Below are positions 11,901-22,818 of a DNA stretch of 64,000 bases, piece by piece. The translations under genes were made by a program, and so were the position numbers. Each line of letters opens with the position of its first letter. Within the stretch, counting starts at the first letter, position 1. Below the pieces are notes generated by a model that was not told the DNA's origin, did no database searches, and worked only from the letters and a program-made list of their open reading frames with translations. The DNA comes from Cornus controversa (lineage: Eukaryota > Streptophyta > Magnoliopsida > Cornales > Cornaceae): the NCBI GenBank assembly GCA_026545225.1, contig CM048845.1, positions 100,374,033 to 100,438,032 of the forward strand. Direction: 5' to 3'.

Positions 11901-12816
11901 CCATCCAAACCCTCAATGGATCATGGTGATTATAAATTGACAGTTACATACAATTATGACACTAAAGGAAAACATAAATTTGAATATTTACCTGCACAAG
12001 AATTACTTGTGTAAAAACTTAATTAGTATTTTAAAAACTAAATTTAAATCATGAACAGTTGCTCATCAATCTAGAAATTGAACAGGACAAGGAATCTAAT
12101 GGAACATAAGCCACAAATTATATATGCACTATGCCTGTATATAATCAAAAACACATGCATAAGAGTTACTTACATCATCGCCATGGAGACCTGTTTAAGG
12201 TCATTTTCCAGACTCCTCATGTTGGCAAGGGATTGGGCACAGAATATGATAGCAACCCACGAGCTAAGTTTATACTGCAATAAGATTAGAAGTGTAACCC
12301 ATCAAAGTGGAGAGGGAGAGAGAGATCTAGATTCTACGAACCCCAATAAGTGTTGAACTATAGAAACAAAGTAATTTGTTTAAAGATAAAGCCAAATTAT
12401 TTAAGGAAAGGCGTGATTGTGTGTGATATGTAAACGAAACTAATAGAGAAACAGAATTCATGTTTAAACCCCAAAAAATAGAGATATATAAATACTAAGA
12501 TTGTGCAAGACACAGATATCAAAATAGCAGTGAGAGAACAACATACATTTTCAGTTACATAGATGAATACACACATAGACAGACAAACATGTATAAGCAC
12601 TAATCAAATAAACATCTGAAAATATACATGTGTGTATAGAGAGAGAGATCGTACCCTGAACATAACGCCACCGATGCCGAATATGAGGGCGATGAAACCA
12701 GCGTAATCAATTGGAAGATCTTGCGGAGCCACCATCGAAGCCACGTAGGGCTTCGCCGTCGACGGTTGTCGTGGATCGTTAGCCGCAGACGACGATGAAT
12801 TGTTGTGCGACGACAT
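5951..12816 (-). CDS. Asterix-like PAT complex subunit (WDR83OS/UPF0139 family)
   Basis: Three exons, 12816-12655, 12274-12174 and 6014-5951, give 108 aa with phases that fit exactly (0, then 2). Family members are about 106 aa. Asterix is an ER-membrane protein that, with CCDC47, shields transmembrane segments of new multipass proteins. Exon 1 has a Ser/Asn-rich start, then QDLPIDYAGF and a hydrophobic segment (about 38-53). Exon 2 holds SSWVAIIFCAQSLAN and DLKQVSMA. Exon 3 ends the protein with GLATNYLGPARPG, the conserved C-terminus. Intron 1 is 380 nt; intron 2 is 6,159 nt and full of transposon debris. The last exon lies inside duplication copy A, and an identical exon occurs in copy B upstream of the gene. 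Transcript data would settle whether the long intron is spliced. Confidence 0.8.
6462..8557. other. Asterix intron 2, unassigned sequence
   Basis: About 2.1 kb of AT-rich sequence with no convincing gene or element ends. It includes a run of 15 cytosines at 8201-8215. A short minus-strand reading frame at about 6420-6500 crosses the right breakpoint of copy A but is not recognised. Confidence 0.5.
8558..9840 (+). mobile_element. Possible LTR-like fragment split by a Mutator-type element
   Basis: The sequence before 8606 starts TGTTGGGATTATATGCCC, which resembles the start of a known style of plant LTR. The text after 9352 (TTATTAATAAATGTG onward) reads like its continuation. No second copy, primer site or exact right end is visible, so family and extent are uncertain. 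A 747-bp terminal-inverted-repeat element has been inserted into it. Confidence 0.35.
8606..9352. mobile_element. Non-autonomous Mutator-like element (747 bp)
   Basis: Terminal inverted repeats of about 46 bp: the left end starts GGGGAAAGCTAACCTCCC and the right end is its near-perfect reverse complement. The flanks are near-identical 9-bp direct repeats (8597-8605 TATGACATT, 9353-9361 TTTGACATT), the length made by Mutator-type transposases. The interior has a GA-rich tract and repeated ATCCATGGATTCCG-like motifs but no transposase. A relative with similar ends is at 44459-45497. Confidence 0.8.
9870..10092 (+). mobile_element. Ty3/gypsy pol relic (RNase H region)
   Basis: A short stretch translates to residues typical of the Ty3/gypsy RNase H start (TDASG followed by GVLVQ, then PVAFE). 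The rest of the element's coding region is missing and the piece is broken. It runs directly into the 0.69-kb repeat at 10093-10779, which probably holds the 3' end and LTR of the same element. Confidence 0.65.
10093..10779. repeat. 0.69-kb direct repeat, copy 1 (gypsy 3' end/LTR-derived)
   Basis: This stretch recurs at 13989-14677 in the same orientation with only about a dozen differences seen by eye. It starts with what may be residual gypsy pol sequence and continues with LTR-like non-coding sequence. The two copies flank Asterix exons 1 and 2. It is an LTR-retrotransposon fossil with no intact coding region. Confidence 0.75.
10780..12173. other. Asterix intron 2, right part
   Basis: AT-rich sequence without a recognised gene. 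At about 10900-11040 there is a stretch of repeated CAACC/GGGTTG words that recurs in variant form at about 26460-27040, 32690-33245 and 45700-45850. It probably belongs to a dispersed non-autonomous element whose ends I could not define. Confidence 0.45.
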
Positions 12817-13988
12817 CTCTGATCTCTCTCCTTTGACAGAGCGACAGCAACAAAATACGAGCAAATATGATCTGGGCCAGAGTCTGCTATGTTACTCGTA
12901 CAGTCTAGAGTAATTCAACTGAATGATTCTAGTCCGTTGATGTGCATAGTTTTTTTTTTTTTTTTTATGGTAACGATAGTGAGTATTGGTGAACCTCGAT
13001 TCTATCCTATGTTACAAAATGTTCGTTATGTCACGCTGGACTTGACAAAATATACGGGTTTGACCAATGAGTAAATCATATATAAAATGTGACTCATTTA
13101 CAATGGGTCAAATATAGATCGGATTAATTTGTCAATTCAACTATTCTTTTTTAATTAACAAAAATAAAAGTCATTTTTAATTTGGACTAATTTCATCAAA
13201 TGAATAAAAAATGGACGAATAAAAATACAGGCTCATATTAACTGTTCAGGTTGAAATAAAAAAAATTGCTTGATCACTTAAATTCAACCCTTTTTAAAAA
13301 AAATTTAAATTTGAAGCTAAAAATTCAAGTTGGCATGTACTAATTCGCTTATATAAAATCCAATAAGAATTTGACTCATTTATACAACTCGATCTATTTA
13401 CAATGACCAACCCGTTTACTTAAAAAAATTATTTTTTTCATAAATAAAAAGTAAACAAATATTATTGGGGCAAATATGTAAAAAGGAGATAAATAATACT
13501 TTACAATGTGTTTTTAACCCGACTCATTTTATAGCATCCGGCCCGACCCATTTGATAGGGTCTAACACGTTTACACAACCCAACTCATTATTCACAAGTC
13601 TAATCCTATCATCATATATGACACCAGTTGGGTCTGGTAATTTCGAGAGTCGCACACACTGACGCGTATAATGATCTATATTACACACATCTATATATCT
13701 TCACCAAGTCCAATCCATTTTACACGACCCGACCCGTTGATCCCTTAAAATAATTCTACTCAAAAAATCTTTCAATCTTTTACAGAAGATCTTCAATTCC
13801 CAAATCACAGTCAAATGTATATCAAAATATGATTTTCAACCTTCAAAACCCGTGAATTCAAGGTAGCATGGCCCAACCCATTTGTATGACCCGACCTGAC
13901 CCATTGAACCCTTAAAAAAACCTCAACCATATAGTGAAGATGTTATGCATTCCCAAATCATGATTAAATACATGTAACATAAAAATAG
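12817..13988. other. Asterix 5' flank and degenerate repeat-like sequence
   Basis: The first 100-200 bp should contain the Asterix promoter on the minus strand; I see no clear TATA box. From about 13080 to 13960 the sequence is full of GACCCGACCC and AACCC words separated by AT-rich text, as in old non-autonomous DNA transposons. No terminal repeats could be fixed and there is no coding content. Confidence 0.45.
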
Positions 13989-14677
13989 TTCTCTATTTTT
14001 CTATTATTCATGCCTGAAAAACATTTATTTTGAAAATTCTTCTATCAAAGAATTTAATCCAATGATCATAAAGTTTTAAATTGGCTACTCAAGAAATATA
14101 AGATATAAGTAAGCCTTAAGTGGGGACAGTATTTAATTTTCTTGGGCTACTTGTGGATATTCAATAGTGGAGGGGCTTAAATGCAATAATTTAGTAGGAC
14201 ATGGCCTTGTTGTAATTTCCAAATCCTATAGTGCAATTACAATAAAATAGTGGTAATTATTGTAATTAATTGGATAGAAATAAAATTATGAGATAACTCA
14301 ATCACTATCCAATTGGAGCTAGGATAAGGAAGCCCTTTGGATCCTCATCTCTAACCCCATTTATTATAAAAGGATATTATCTCTCAGGTTATTATTCTGT
14401 AATTGTATATACATAAAATACAGAATACAGAATAACAATAATAAGAGATAGAGGTTCCAAAAACCTGCATTCTAGGGTCACAGAGGTGAAGCTTCAGTGG
14501 TGTTCAAGAGAAAGAGTGAGTGTTCTTGTATTAACGATCAATCAATCATCCAAAGGTATTAATTCAATCTTAACGGTTTTGATTTGATTAAAAATCACGT
14601 GATAAAGATCCTGTATTTTTTTAAAAATTGCTTTCGTTTTTCTTCAGATTTTAACAAATCCATAACATATCAAATTA
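13989..14677. repeat. 0.69-kb direct repeat, copy 2 (gypsy 3' end/LTR-derived)
   Basis: Second copy of the 10093-10779 sequence, same orientation, about 3.9 kb away, with abrupt unrelated flanks on both sides. Unlike copy 1 it is not preceded by the RNase H relic. It is a broken LTR-retrotransposon fossil. Confidence 0.75.
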
Positions 14678-15840
14678 AAAAGATCAATTACTCTGTTCAA
14701 TTCAACTATTTCTTCAGTTGTGATATCTTTCATTTTTACTTACAAAAATCAATATCAAAACCTAAGGAGGGAGAGAGAGAAGAAAGAGTAGATACAAAGT
14801 AGAGAAAAATAGTTGAGAGAGGCTGGAAGTGTAGGGAAAAAAGAGGCAATTAAGAAAGCGCATGAGACCAAAAATGTTAAAGATTGAAAAGAGAGGAGGA
14901 GACGAAAAGATCCTTTCATATCAGATAGGGTAGTGTGGTATTTGAAAAAAAAAAATCATTTAATTATGAAGTTAGAGATAAAAGTGTTATTTCTTTTAAG
15001 ACTGGAGTGCAGTCGTAGTAAAAGGGAGTGCAAATATCGCCTTTTTTTTTTTTTTTTACAAATAATGAAATGAAGTAATTGTCATTTAAAAGTAGAGCAA
15101 TGAGAATTGGAACTAAATCCATCTCATTTCTTAAATAGTGCAAGTGACACCTAAACATTTATTACACTATCACAATCTTTTGGACTCTTCATTTGGTGAT
15201 AACATTCACCATCTAAATCATTAACTTTAAATGATTATCATATTTCAATTTGTCCCAAGAACTACTCTCAGGGCACAAAAAAAACTAGGGTAATTTCATA
15301 GTTAATGTAACATGTATATAAAATTTAAAAATAATAATCATAAAAATAAATTGGAAAAAAGAAAAGAAAAAAAACTAATGCATATTTCTGTCTTATATGA
15401 CTTGAGGTTAAGAGGTGTAGCTATTGAGTCCCGAGTGGTTATGGACATACCTACTTAATTTATTTTTTTTTTAAATCTATACATATGAAATTATTTTTTG
15501 GGTCTTAGTGCAATTTATATAGCATACAAGGCTTATATAGTAATAAAACAAACTTAATGACAGCTCCTTTTTTACCGGTAAAGCAATGACACACTACACT
15601 CATCCACTTATCACTTATCATACAAACAATACATAACATAGGGTGAGGGAGAGTATCACACGCGGTGGCTCCTCGGGTCTCTCTGATCTCGCAAATCAAA
15701 CTCGAAAGATTAGATCTCTCAGATTTCACAAACCCAGTCCGAGTAAGTTCAAATTTTGCAAACCCTCTTGATTTTTGAAACCCTAGCTCAAGTAGATTTG
15801 TGATTTTGTTAGTGATTTTGTGAGTTATTTTTGAAGTAAT
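14678..15840. other. AT-rich spacer before hAT fragment
   Basis: No gene recognised. At about 15630-15840 a less AT-rich stretch directly precedes the hAT transposase tail and may be the former 5' part of that element joined by internal deletion. Confidence 0.4.
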
Positions 15841-15853
15841 ACGAGTATTGATT

Positions 15854-16073
15854 TGCTAAAAAATTGGTTCAATGGAAGAAGCATCGTACATATCCATTAA
15901 CATATTTGTTAGTGCAGTTGGCATTACTCTTACCCATTGCAACTGCAACTGTAGAAAGAGTATTTTATACAATAAAAATTATCAAGATTCAACTATGCAA
16001 TCGATTGAAAGATGAGTTAATAAATGATTGCTTGGATGACCTATATTCAAAAAGACATATTCCAGACCATTGA
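15854..16073 (+). pseudogene. hAT transposase C-terminal fragment
   Basis: About 70 codons ending in TGA at 16071-16073 match the hAT dimerisation domain. They contain the motifs HRTYPLTYLL, LALLLPIATATVERVF and NRLKDELINDCLDDLY, close to the family pattern in which A-T-A-T-V-E-R is followed by a conserved F and a C-terminal NDCL. An in-frame stop lies immediately upstream, and no BED zinc finger or catalytic core is nearby. This is the tail of an internally deleted element. Terminal repeats were not found. In intact transposases the domain mediates oligomerisation. Confidence 0.8.
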
Positions 16074-16555
16074 CAATGAAAATATTATTTAACGTTTTCA
16101 GAATATAAAGTATCAAAAAGGATTGTTGTTAACAATAGTTATATCATGTTATTTTGGCATTTTGTTGTGTAAAAGATATGAAATTTTTATATGCGGTATT
16201 TTACTTTGTCATGTTTTTTTACTTGAAAAGAAAAAAAATCTTACTTAGAACTTTTACTATCCTACTCACTTATTCAAATTTCTAGCCACACAACTGAGGT
16301 TTATGTGTTGATATACAATTTTACAAAGATTACCTTCTTATATTGGTCACACCGGGTGTTGGGAGGTCAAAACTAGAGTTAGAATCAACTTTTACTATTA
16401 TTTTCTACGGAGTATTGTTTTTCAACATGCCTCAACCCAAATTTTTACCACTGCATCAAGGAATATTCAATCATAGAATAATTTGAAATTTGATGTTAAA
16501 AATAAAAATGAAAAAGAAAAAGAACAGAAAGAAATGAAAAACTGGAGTATTGGGT
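16074..16555. other. Spacer left of duplication copy B
   Basis: AT-rich sequence, possibly the 3' remainder of the hAT element. It shows no similarity to the copia LTR that occupies the equivalent position next to copy A. Confidence 0.4.
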
Positions 16556-16693
16556 CCAAATTTCTTCTGCTAGTTTTTAAGTAGGCTTTTATATTAGTAT
16601 GCCCACATGACATTAGTACATTACTAGTAGAAATGTTCATAATTTTCATTTAGAAAATTGTGCAAGGAAGATATAAGAATAACAAAACAAAAA

Positions 16694-18547
16694 TCATCCC
16701 TTAATTTGTTCGATGAAGTTATTGAAATTCTTGAATGATGATCCACCTTCGGTGATACTCTGTCTACCCAATTCCTTCATCTTCACTGCATTCGCTCTTA
16801 TACTGCCATCAGACAGCAACATTTCCATCTGTCTCTTTATCTCATGCTTTGAGATGATCCCATTTCCCTCTGGTTTCAATCCTAAACCCACCTTCCAAAC
16901 ATCACAAATGTAGCTCCTATTGAGAAACTGATCTGTAAAGTAAGGCCAACACAGAAAGGGCACACTCATGCTTAGACCCTCTATGGTTGAGTTCCAACCA
17001 CAATGGGTCAGAAAGCAAGCAATAGAAGGGTGAGCCAATACTTTCTCCTGAGGTGCCCATTTGACTATCTTTACATGATCAGCAACTCTCTCCAAGAACC
17101 CATCAGGGTATCTATAAATAAGCGCATCAGTGAGGTTTGATCTCACAACCCACAAGATTGGTTGTGCTAGCAATTCAAGTCCTAGTGCTAGTTCTTCAAA
17201 TTGTTGAGCACTGAAGATTGTTGTGCTGCCAAACGCGACATATATGACTGATTTGGCAGGCTGTGCATCGAGCCAGGTTAAACAAGTTGAGTCCTCAGGC
17301 CAAAAGTTTCCTGTGCATTGCCCAAAATCATCACTTGACAGTAATGGACCGATAGATAGGAGGTTTGGGATCAATTTGCAAGCCAAAGACTCAAGCTCAT
17401 TGAATGAGTTGCAAAGAAGCCAATTTGAAGTTTTGGCAGCTTCAATGGCGGACAACGTTAATGCAAATGCCACCTTTTGTGCGGTTGGGTCGTCCGGCCA
17501 GTTCCATGGAAAATCAGCAGTATTCATGGCAGGCAAGTCCGGTGACAGACAGATCATCTCATTTTTCAAGGCAGTTCCTATGAAAAAAAAATCAAATAAG
17601 TACATAAATTGAAGCAAGAATAAATTCTACTTTTGTTAAATTAATTTTGTGGATTGTTGGCTTTTGTACAAGTATGTTTTAGCTTCTGATTGGTTCTTGA
17701 CAACTATGAGGGAAAGGAACAAAAATGCATCTATTTGCATACATGATTGTTTTCCTTTCCTTTTCCCTGATAATCAAAAGATCCTTAAAACATTCAAAGA
17801 ACTTGAACCAATTGAATATCAAACAACTTGAAACTCAAAACAGTGATATGTCCAGCTTTAGGCCTTTTACATGGGATCACTTGCTGTTGCTGTCAAATCT
17901 TAGGGAAAATCTTTGCTCTCTCTCTCTCTCACACACACACACAGTCACATCTTGCAGTATTTTGTTCTGTAAGAAGAAAAATCGGATGGTCTAACCACAA
18001 GATTACATTAAGACTAAACTATTTGTCCTGTTAAAGAAGAGTAAGAATAGAATATACCATCATTATCAATTACTGCAGCCTCAATCAGCTTTGGAATGTG
18101 GAGACCACAGGCAAAGGCTGTCACTGATGAAGGCCAAAACATGGCATGCTTGATTCCCATCTTTTGAGCAATTCCTAGAGCCCATGAGACTGCTACATCA
18201 GCAATGACACAAGTGATGTGTTCATCATCATCACTTGATGAATTGATCTTGTTAATCAGGTCCTCCAAATGACCAGGCATGACTTTCAGAATAGTTTCAT
18301 TCAGCTTTGTCACATTTTTTCGATCATCCCCTGGTTCAAGTCCATCAGGGATCGATACCATCTCAATCCGGTTTTGCTCTTCACCCTTCTCCCGCGATGC
18401 TGCCAAGATTAAATCATGTATGAACTCTGTGTTCACAAATGTAACCTTGACACCGCCATCAGCAATCCGTTGTGACAGCTTCATGAGGGGCCGTACATGG
18501 CCTTGTGCAGGGTATGATACAGCTAGCACATGCGCTCGCTTGCCCAT
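16694..18547 (-). CDS. UDP-glycosyltransferase, UGT83A1-like (copy B)
   Basis: Two exons, 18547-18058 and 17577-16694, with the same phase-1 intron as copy A, again encode 457 aa. His17, the PSPG box at 337-380 and its final Gln are unchanged. Compared with copy A there are six amino acid differences: V43I, D78N, L115I, E117D, V144A and E413Q (copy A first). At residue 117 this copy has the canonical Asp of the plant UGT His-Asp catalytic dyad (motif IADVAVSW). No frameshift or stop is present and the splice sites are intact, so it looks functional. The role should be glucosylation of a small cytosolic acceptor; the acceptor is not predictable from sequence. The start was chosen as in copy A. 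Confidence 0.9.
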
Positions 18548-18616
18548 GATTTCTGATAACACGTTTACAATCTGCTTGGACATGTATATATTGGTGTTTG
18601 TTTGCTTGATGAAGAG

Positions 18617-18626
18617 AAAATATATA
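18617..18626 (-). promoter_or_regulatory. TATA box of UGT copy B
   Basis: Minus-strand TATATATTTT, 70 nt upstream of the chosen ATG, identical to the copy A site. The flanking 200 bp differ from copy A at only a few positions. Confidence 0.5.
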
Positions 18627-19677
18627 CGCAACTCAAGTGCATTGAAAGATACTTCAATGAGTCATCACCAATTTAAAAAGTTTTTTTTTGAACTTTTTGT
18701 TCATTGGCCTTTTGTTAGATCACTGTTGCATATTTTGGCTCAATTCATTTTTTTTCCCTTAATGATGAGATTCTACTGTTGATAGATTAACAGATGAATG
18801 GACTTACTCAAACTATATGTTTCATATAAGACATAAAGAATGAGTAGAAACAAGCTTTTAGTATCAACAAGTTAGTTCAAAAGCTTGCTAATGGTATCTT
18901 TCTTCAATAGTACCAAAATATTTTTACCTGGATAGGAAAAATGAATAAACAGAGAAAGATATCTTTTTTGGTGTTTAATTATTTGTTCTCTTTCAACCAT
19001 CAGTTCTATTCGCGGCTCTTTCTGGTGTCTGGTTACATCCATTCCGTTAGTGTTGGTGAAAATTCTTTTGATGATGTGTTTTAGGTGCGTGGGTGGTCAT
19101 TTGATGAAAAATGCATAAGCCATATTCTTATGCATAGCATGTGTTGGGATCCTTTGCATTTCCTAGTGAATTTACATCAGAAGAGTAGCAAACTCCTTTT
19201 CTTGAGGTTCCATTCAACCATCTATTCAATATCAGCTATTCTCAACCTCGACAATATCAAAAGCAACATTAAATTAAACAAAAGATTGCCATATATAACA
19301 CATATAGAAAGATTAATGCTTCTGAAACTTAAACTTGCCTATTCATACAATTCTATGAATTACAACAATACTTAATGATTTGATGCTTGACATGTTCATA
19401 TAGTCACTAGTTTCAGCAAGCACTGTAACTGTAATGGGCTAACAAATATCAATAAGCAATGCAATAGATATTAATGGTTTGTCACCAATTGATTTTCATT
19501 TAATTCAAATACATCAATTGGAAGGTAACAGACACCAACTACCTCGGTCGAGTTTGGTACTCCTTCCCACTAAATGTACCAAACATAGAACATCACAAAT
19601 CAAAATCAAAATCAAAATGCTTTCAAAGAAAAGGGGCCAGTTATACTGTCATGTCTTAATTCATAATCTAAGGAATC

Positions 19678-19741
19678 CTAACTTTGTGTTCCAGGTCGAG
19701 CAGGCCCCAGGTAGTTCGTAGCCAATCCCATAACAGCAAAC
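19678..19741 (-). pseudogene. Orphan duplicate of the Asterix last exon
   Basis: A 64-nt exon identical to Asterix exon 3 (5951-6014), with its splice acceptor (CCAG before GTTTGC on the minus strand) and stop codon preserved. It lies upstream of Asterix exons 1 and 2 on that strand, so the gene in this window cannot splice to it. No other Asterix exons are seen to its right within the window. It was carried along with the UGT duplication. Confidence 0.85.
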
Positions 19742-20185
19742 CTGGTGTTAAAATATAGTATCAGAAAGAAAGAAAGAAAGAAAAAGATTAATTTACATAT
19801 TCCCAAGGTCGACTTAAAGATAAGAAATATAACCATAATATCAAGTGAGACATTGCTAGTCAAGAAAAGATCAACCTTGACACTATTATGCAAGGAAATG
19901 ACATAGTCTATTATCAAAGTCAAAATTACATCAAGGAATTTAAAGCAGAATTTCCAAAACAGGCCAGATTCCTGTCCAGATTCTCTTATTGATGAAAATC
20001 TGTGCCATGTCAAGGCTTTTCAATTTAAAAATAACACATATTAAGGATTTCTAAAAGTTGGGAGGGAAATATTTGATTAACAGCCTAAGTTACACAAAAT
20101 AGAGTTTTGCCTTTTTTTATTATAAATAATTTGAAGCAGTGTATCTCCCACTGAATAGAAGAAGGCTTTTGCTGCTCTGCAACCT

Positions 20186-20413
20186 TATATACGCAACTCA
20201 AGTGCATTGAAAGATACTTCAATGAGTCATCACCAATTTAAAAAGTTTTTTTTAGAACTTTTTGTTCATTGGCCTTTTGTTAGATCACTGTTGCATATTT
20301 TGTCTCCATTCATTTTTTTTCCCTTAATGATGAGATTCTACTGTTGATAGATTAACAGATGAATGGACTTGCTCAAACTATAAGTTTCATATAAGACAAA
20401 AAGAAAGAGTAGA
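20186..20413 (-). repeat. Third partial copy of the UGT 5' flank
   Basis: About 228 bp matching the region just upstream of the UGT genes (copy A about 4896-5125, copy B about 18622-18851), starting at the TATA box and ending at GAGTAGA. It is fused to the end of copy B with no UGT coding sequence attached. It shares the CTTCAATGAG variant with copy B rather than copy A. Confidence 0.85.
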
Positions 20414-20473
20414 TTAGCCTTTTGTCCTTGTTATACCAAACTTTCATGTTATCTCTTACCAATAAAAAATTTT

Positions 20474-20604
20474 ACAATACTCAGAGATATTTTGACATGT
20501 GATACGTCCTTCAATGAATAAAAAATTGTACCGTTTTTAAGAGAAATGGAGAGCATTCATTGGAGGGAATATCACATGTCAAAATACTCCGGAGGTATTG
20601 TAGA
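20474..20604. mobile_element. Small palindromic MITE
   Basis: The left ACAATACTC and the right GAGGTATTGT begin long inverted arms (ATATTTTGACATGTGATA against its complement TATCACATGTCAAAATA), total about 130 bp with no coding capacity. The structure is that of a foldback or Stowaway-sized MITE; the target duplication is not clear. Confidence 0.6.
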
Positions 20605-22818
20605 CTTTCTCCGAACGAACATAATCTACTTTAGAACCAAACGTGAAAAAAATTAAGACATTCGCAAGTTGATTCATAAATCAAGTAATCATACACCATA
20701 AGATGAAATCCGAGTTATTTTGCATCATTGATTTGCTCCGTAGTATGGAAGGTATACACATTGGTTCTTTACAATTCCAGACAGAATCAATCCTAATGGT
20801 TCCTTAATTTTAAAACCGATACCAGAATTAGAATCGTTGAGGCATGAAACCAAACCATTCGGTTCGGTTTCGAACCGGTTCTAGGACTTTTGAATGAAAA
20901 CTATTGGAATATAACATTGAATGACAATCAGAGTCGATGGATGAAGTAAAACACTCTGAACCCAAACACTGCCTGGTGCTTCAACAGAACCAGACCAAAT
21001 TAATTGAAACCAACCCCTTTCTCTAGCATTTTTGTCTTCTTGTAGTTCACTGTAACTCTCATTTGGCAACAGACGAATGAGAATTTTGTCTTTAACCAGA
21101 AGGATTATATGAGATGCAAATGATGATCTTTGAAGAATATTATTAACTATGAGGGAAAGAATATGAGATCTTATTTCTTATATTCAAGTGAGGGAGGATA
21201 GTTGTCTTTGGTAATAATAAATAGTAGTAATACGTCTGATTTTGAAACACACGACTTTCCCGACAGAATAAACTCAATTTGAGTGATATAACTACAATTT
21301 TTTACATCGGTTTACTGGTTTCACAGATTATTTATGCACCCCTAATAGTATGCTTGTTAAAATGAAAGACGATTTCAATTTGAATATGGAGATACATGAA
21401 TTAAATTTTGTACAACAATGAGAACAGTATGTATAGAGAAAGCAGCAAACTTGTTCATTGCACCTCCAACTCCAAACACTGTTAAGGTCCTGTATTGAGC
21501 TCTCAGTTGAAGCTTAATATGGTTTTATATTTTCTGGGTAAATGGAGTCTGTATAATCTGTAGTCATTTTTCTCTATTGCTTTCCTTTGATTTCAAAACA
21601 CCTTGTCATATTATGTAGGAAAGTTGATAGCCATTGCAGAAATTGAAGAATTTGGTGAAATGGTTATACTGTTCCAAGTTTTTGTAAGAGACTAATAGAA
21701 GCAGCTTTTTGAAGGATAGGGTGGAGTGAAATTTGTAGTGGTGCTACTAAGGCCCTTCGTAGCCTACTTCCATTTGATCAATGCAAACAGTCATGTGCTA
21801 TGTCAAATCAGGAATGGGGCTACCTCATATCTAGAGCCATCAACTAAATCAAGACATCACTTGGACAATTCAAATACTCATTTATCAAAAAGATTATCAT
21901 ATGCAATAGACAGTGATTTTTCTAATGAGGGATTCTTTTTTCAAAAAATAAATTATTAATGATTTTGGATTCTCAATGAAAGCATTATAGAAGTTAATTA
22001 ATTTCAAGAGAGTAGTTCCAAATCTTATTATTCAGCTAAATGAATTCAAAATCACAGACACTTCATTGAGGATACCTTACTCGTGTCGGACACTCAGATA
22101 CCGTGTCGGATAATATTTCTGTTGAGGGAATAGGAATTTTGTAGCATTCTACAAATTAATTACAGACAACCTTCTGTTACATAATCCCAACTTTTGTAGT
22201 TCCGAGTTTAAATCTAAAATGCTTACAAGACTTGGAACATCTACCAAAAACAATTGATTGATGCTACCTAGCTGCTAAGTTAGTGAAGCTGGCATTGCAT
22301 CAGAAAGCTACTGACCTTGAGTGGCATGTGTGAACACTTTGGTTACTTGAAGCCTTTTCTGTTGATTGTAACTATCTTTCTGATTTATGACAGCTCTGTG
22401 TTTTGGAAAGAAAAAAAAAACATTTAGGACACATTGCCTTCACACCTTAGCATCAGGGAAATAGAAAAACAAAGAACGAAATGATCAATTACCTAATGCA
22501 GGATCCTATGAGGGGAAAAAATATTGTACAAAGTTAGTTCTCTCGTACTTGACTAGAATCCTCACACTAGTCAGTTCGGAACTTTACCATTGAACCAAGC
22601 AATGTCCCACATCAAGAAAGCAACTTGAGAAATATAAGCATCAGTGTTCAAGCAATGGAAAATTTTCTTTCGTTGAATAATAAAAAAATTGCCAACATAA
22701 TCTCCGCTATTACAACAACCTTGAGTCCAGATTGTAACAGGAAGAAAGAAAGAGGCACACTGCTGTCAAAGCATTAGCAATCCTAATGTCATTTGATAAT
22801 CAGGGTAACATCATTTTT
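20605..22818. other. Intergenic sequence between UGT copy B and SRO
   Basis: About 2.2 kb without a recognised gene. At about 20840-20880 there is a TTCGGTTCGGTTT-type stretch and at about 21340 a CACCCCTAA end, as in degenerate non-autonomous hAT-like elements, but no pair of ends could be fixed. The last part should contain the SRO 3' UTR. Confidence 0.45.

Larger units (their letters stand above)
16556..20185. repeat. Segmental duplication copy B (UGT gene plus orphan Asterix exon)
   Basis: Same content and orientation as copy A (2823-6461), starting at CAAATTTCTTC and ending after CTGCAACCTT. Small insertions and deletions occur in the introns and flanks. The right end is joined directly to a third fragment of the UGT 5' flank. 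Confidence 0.9.
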
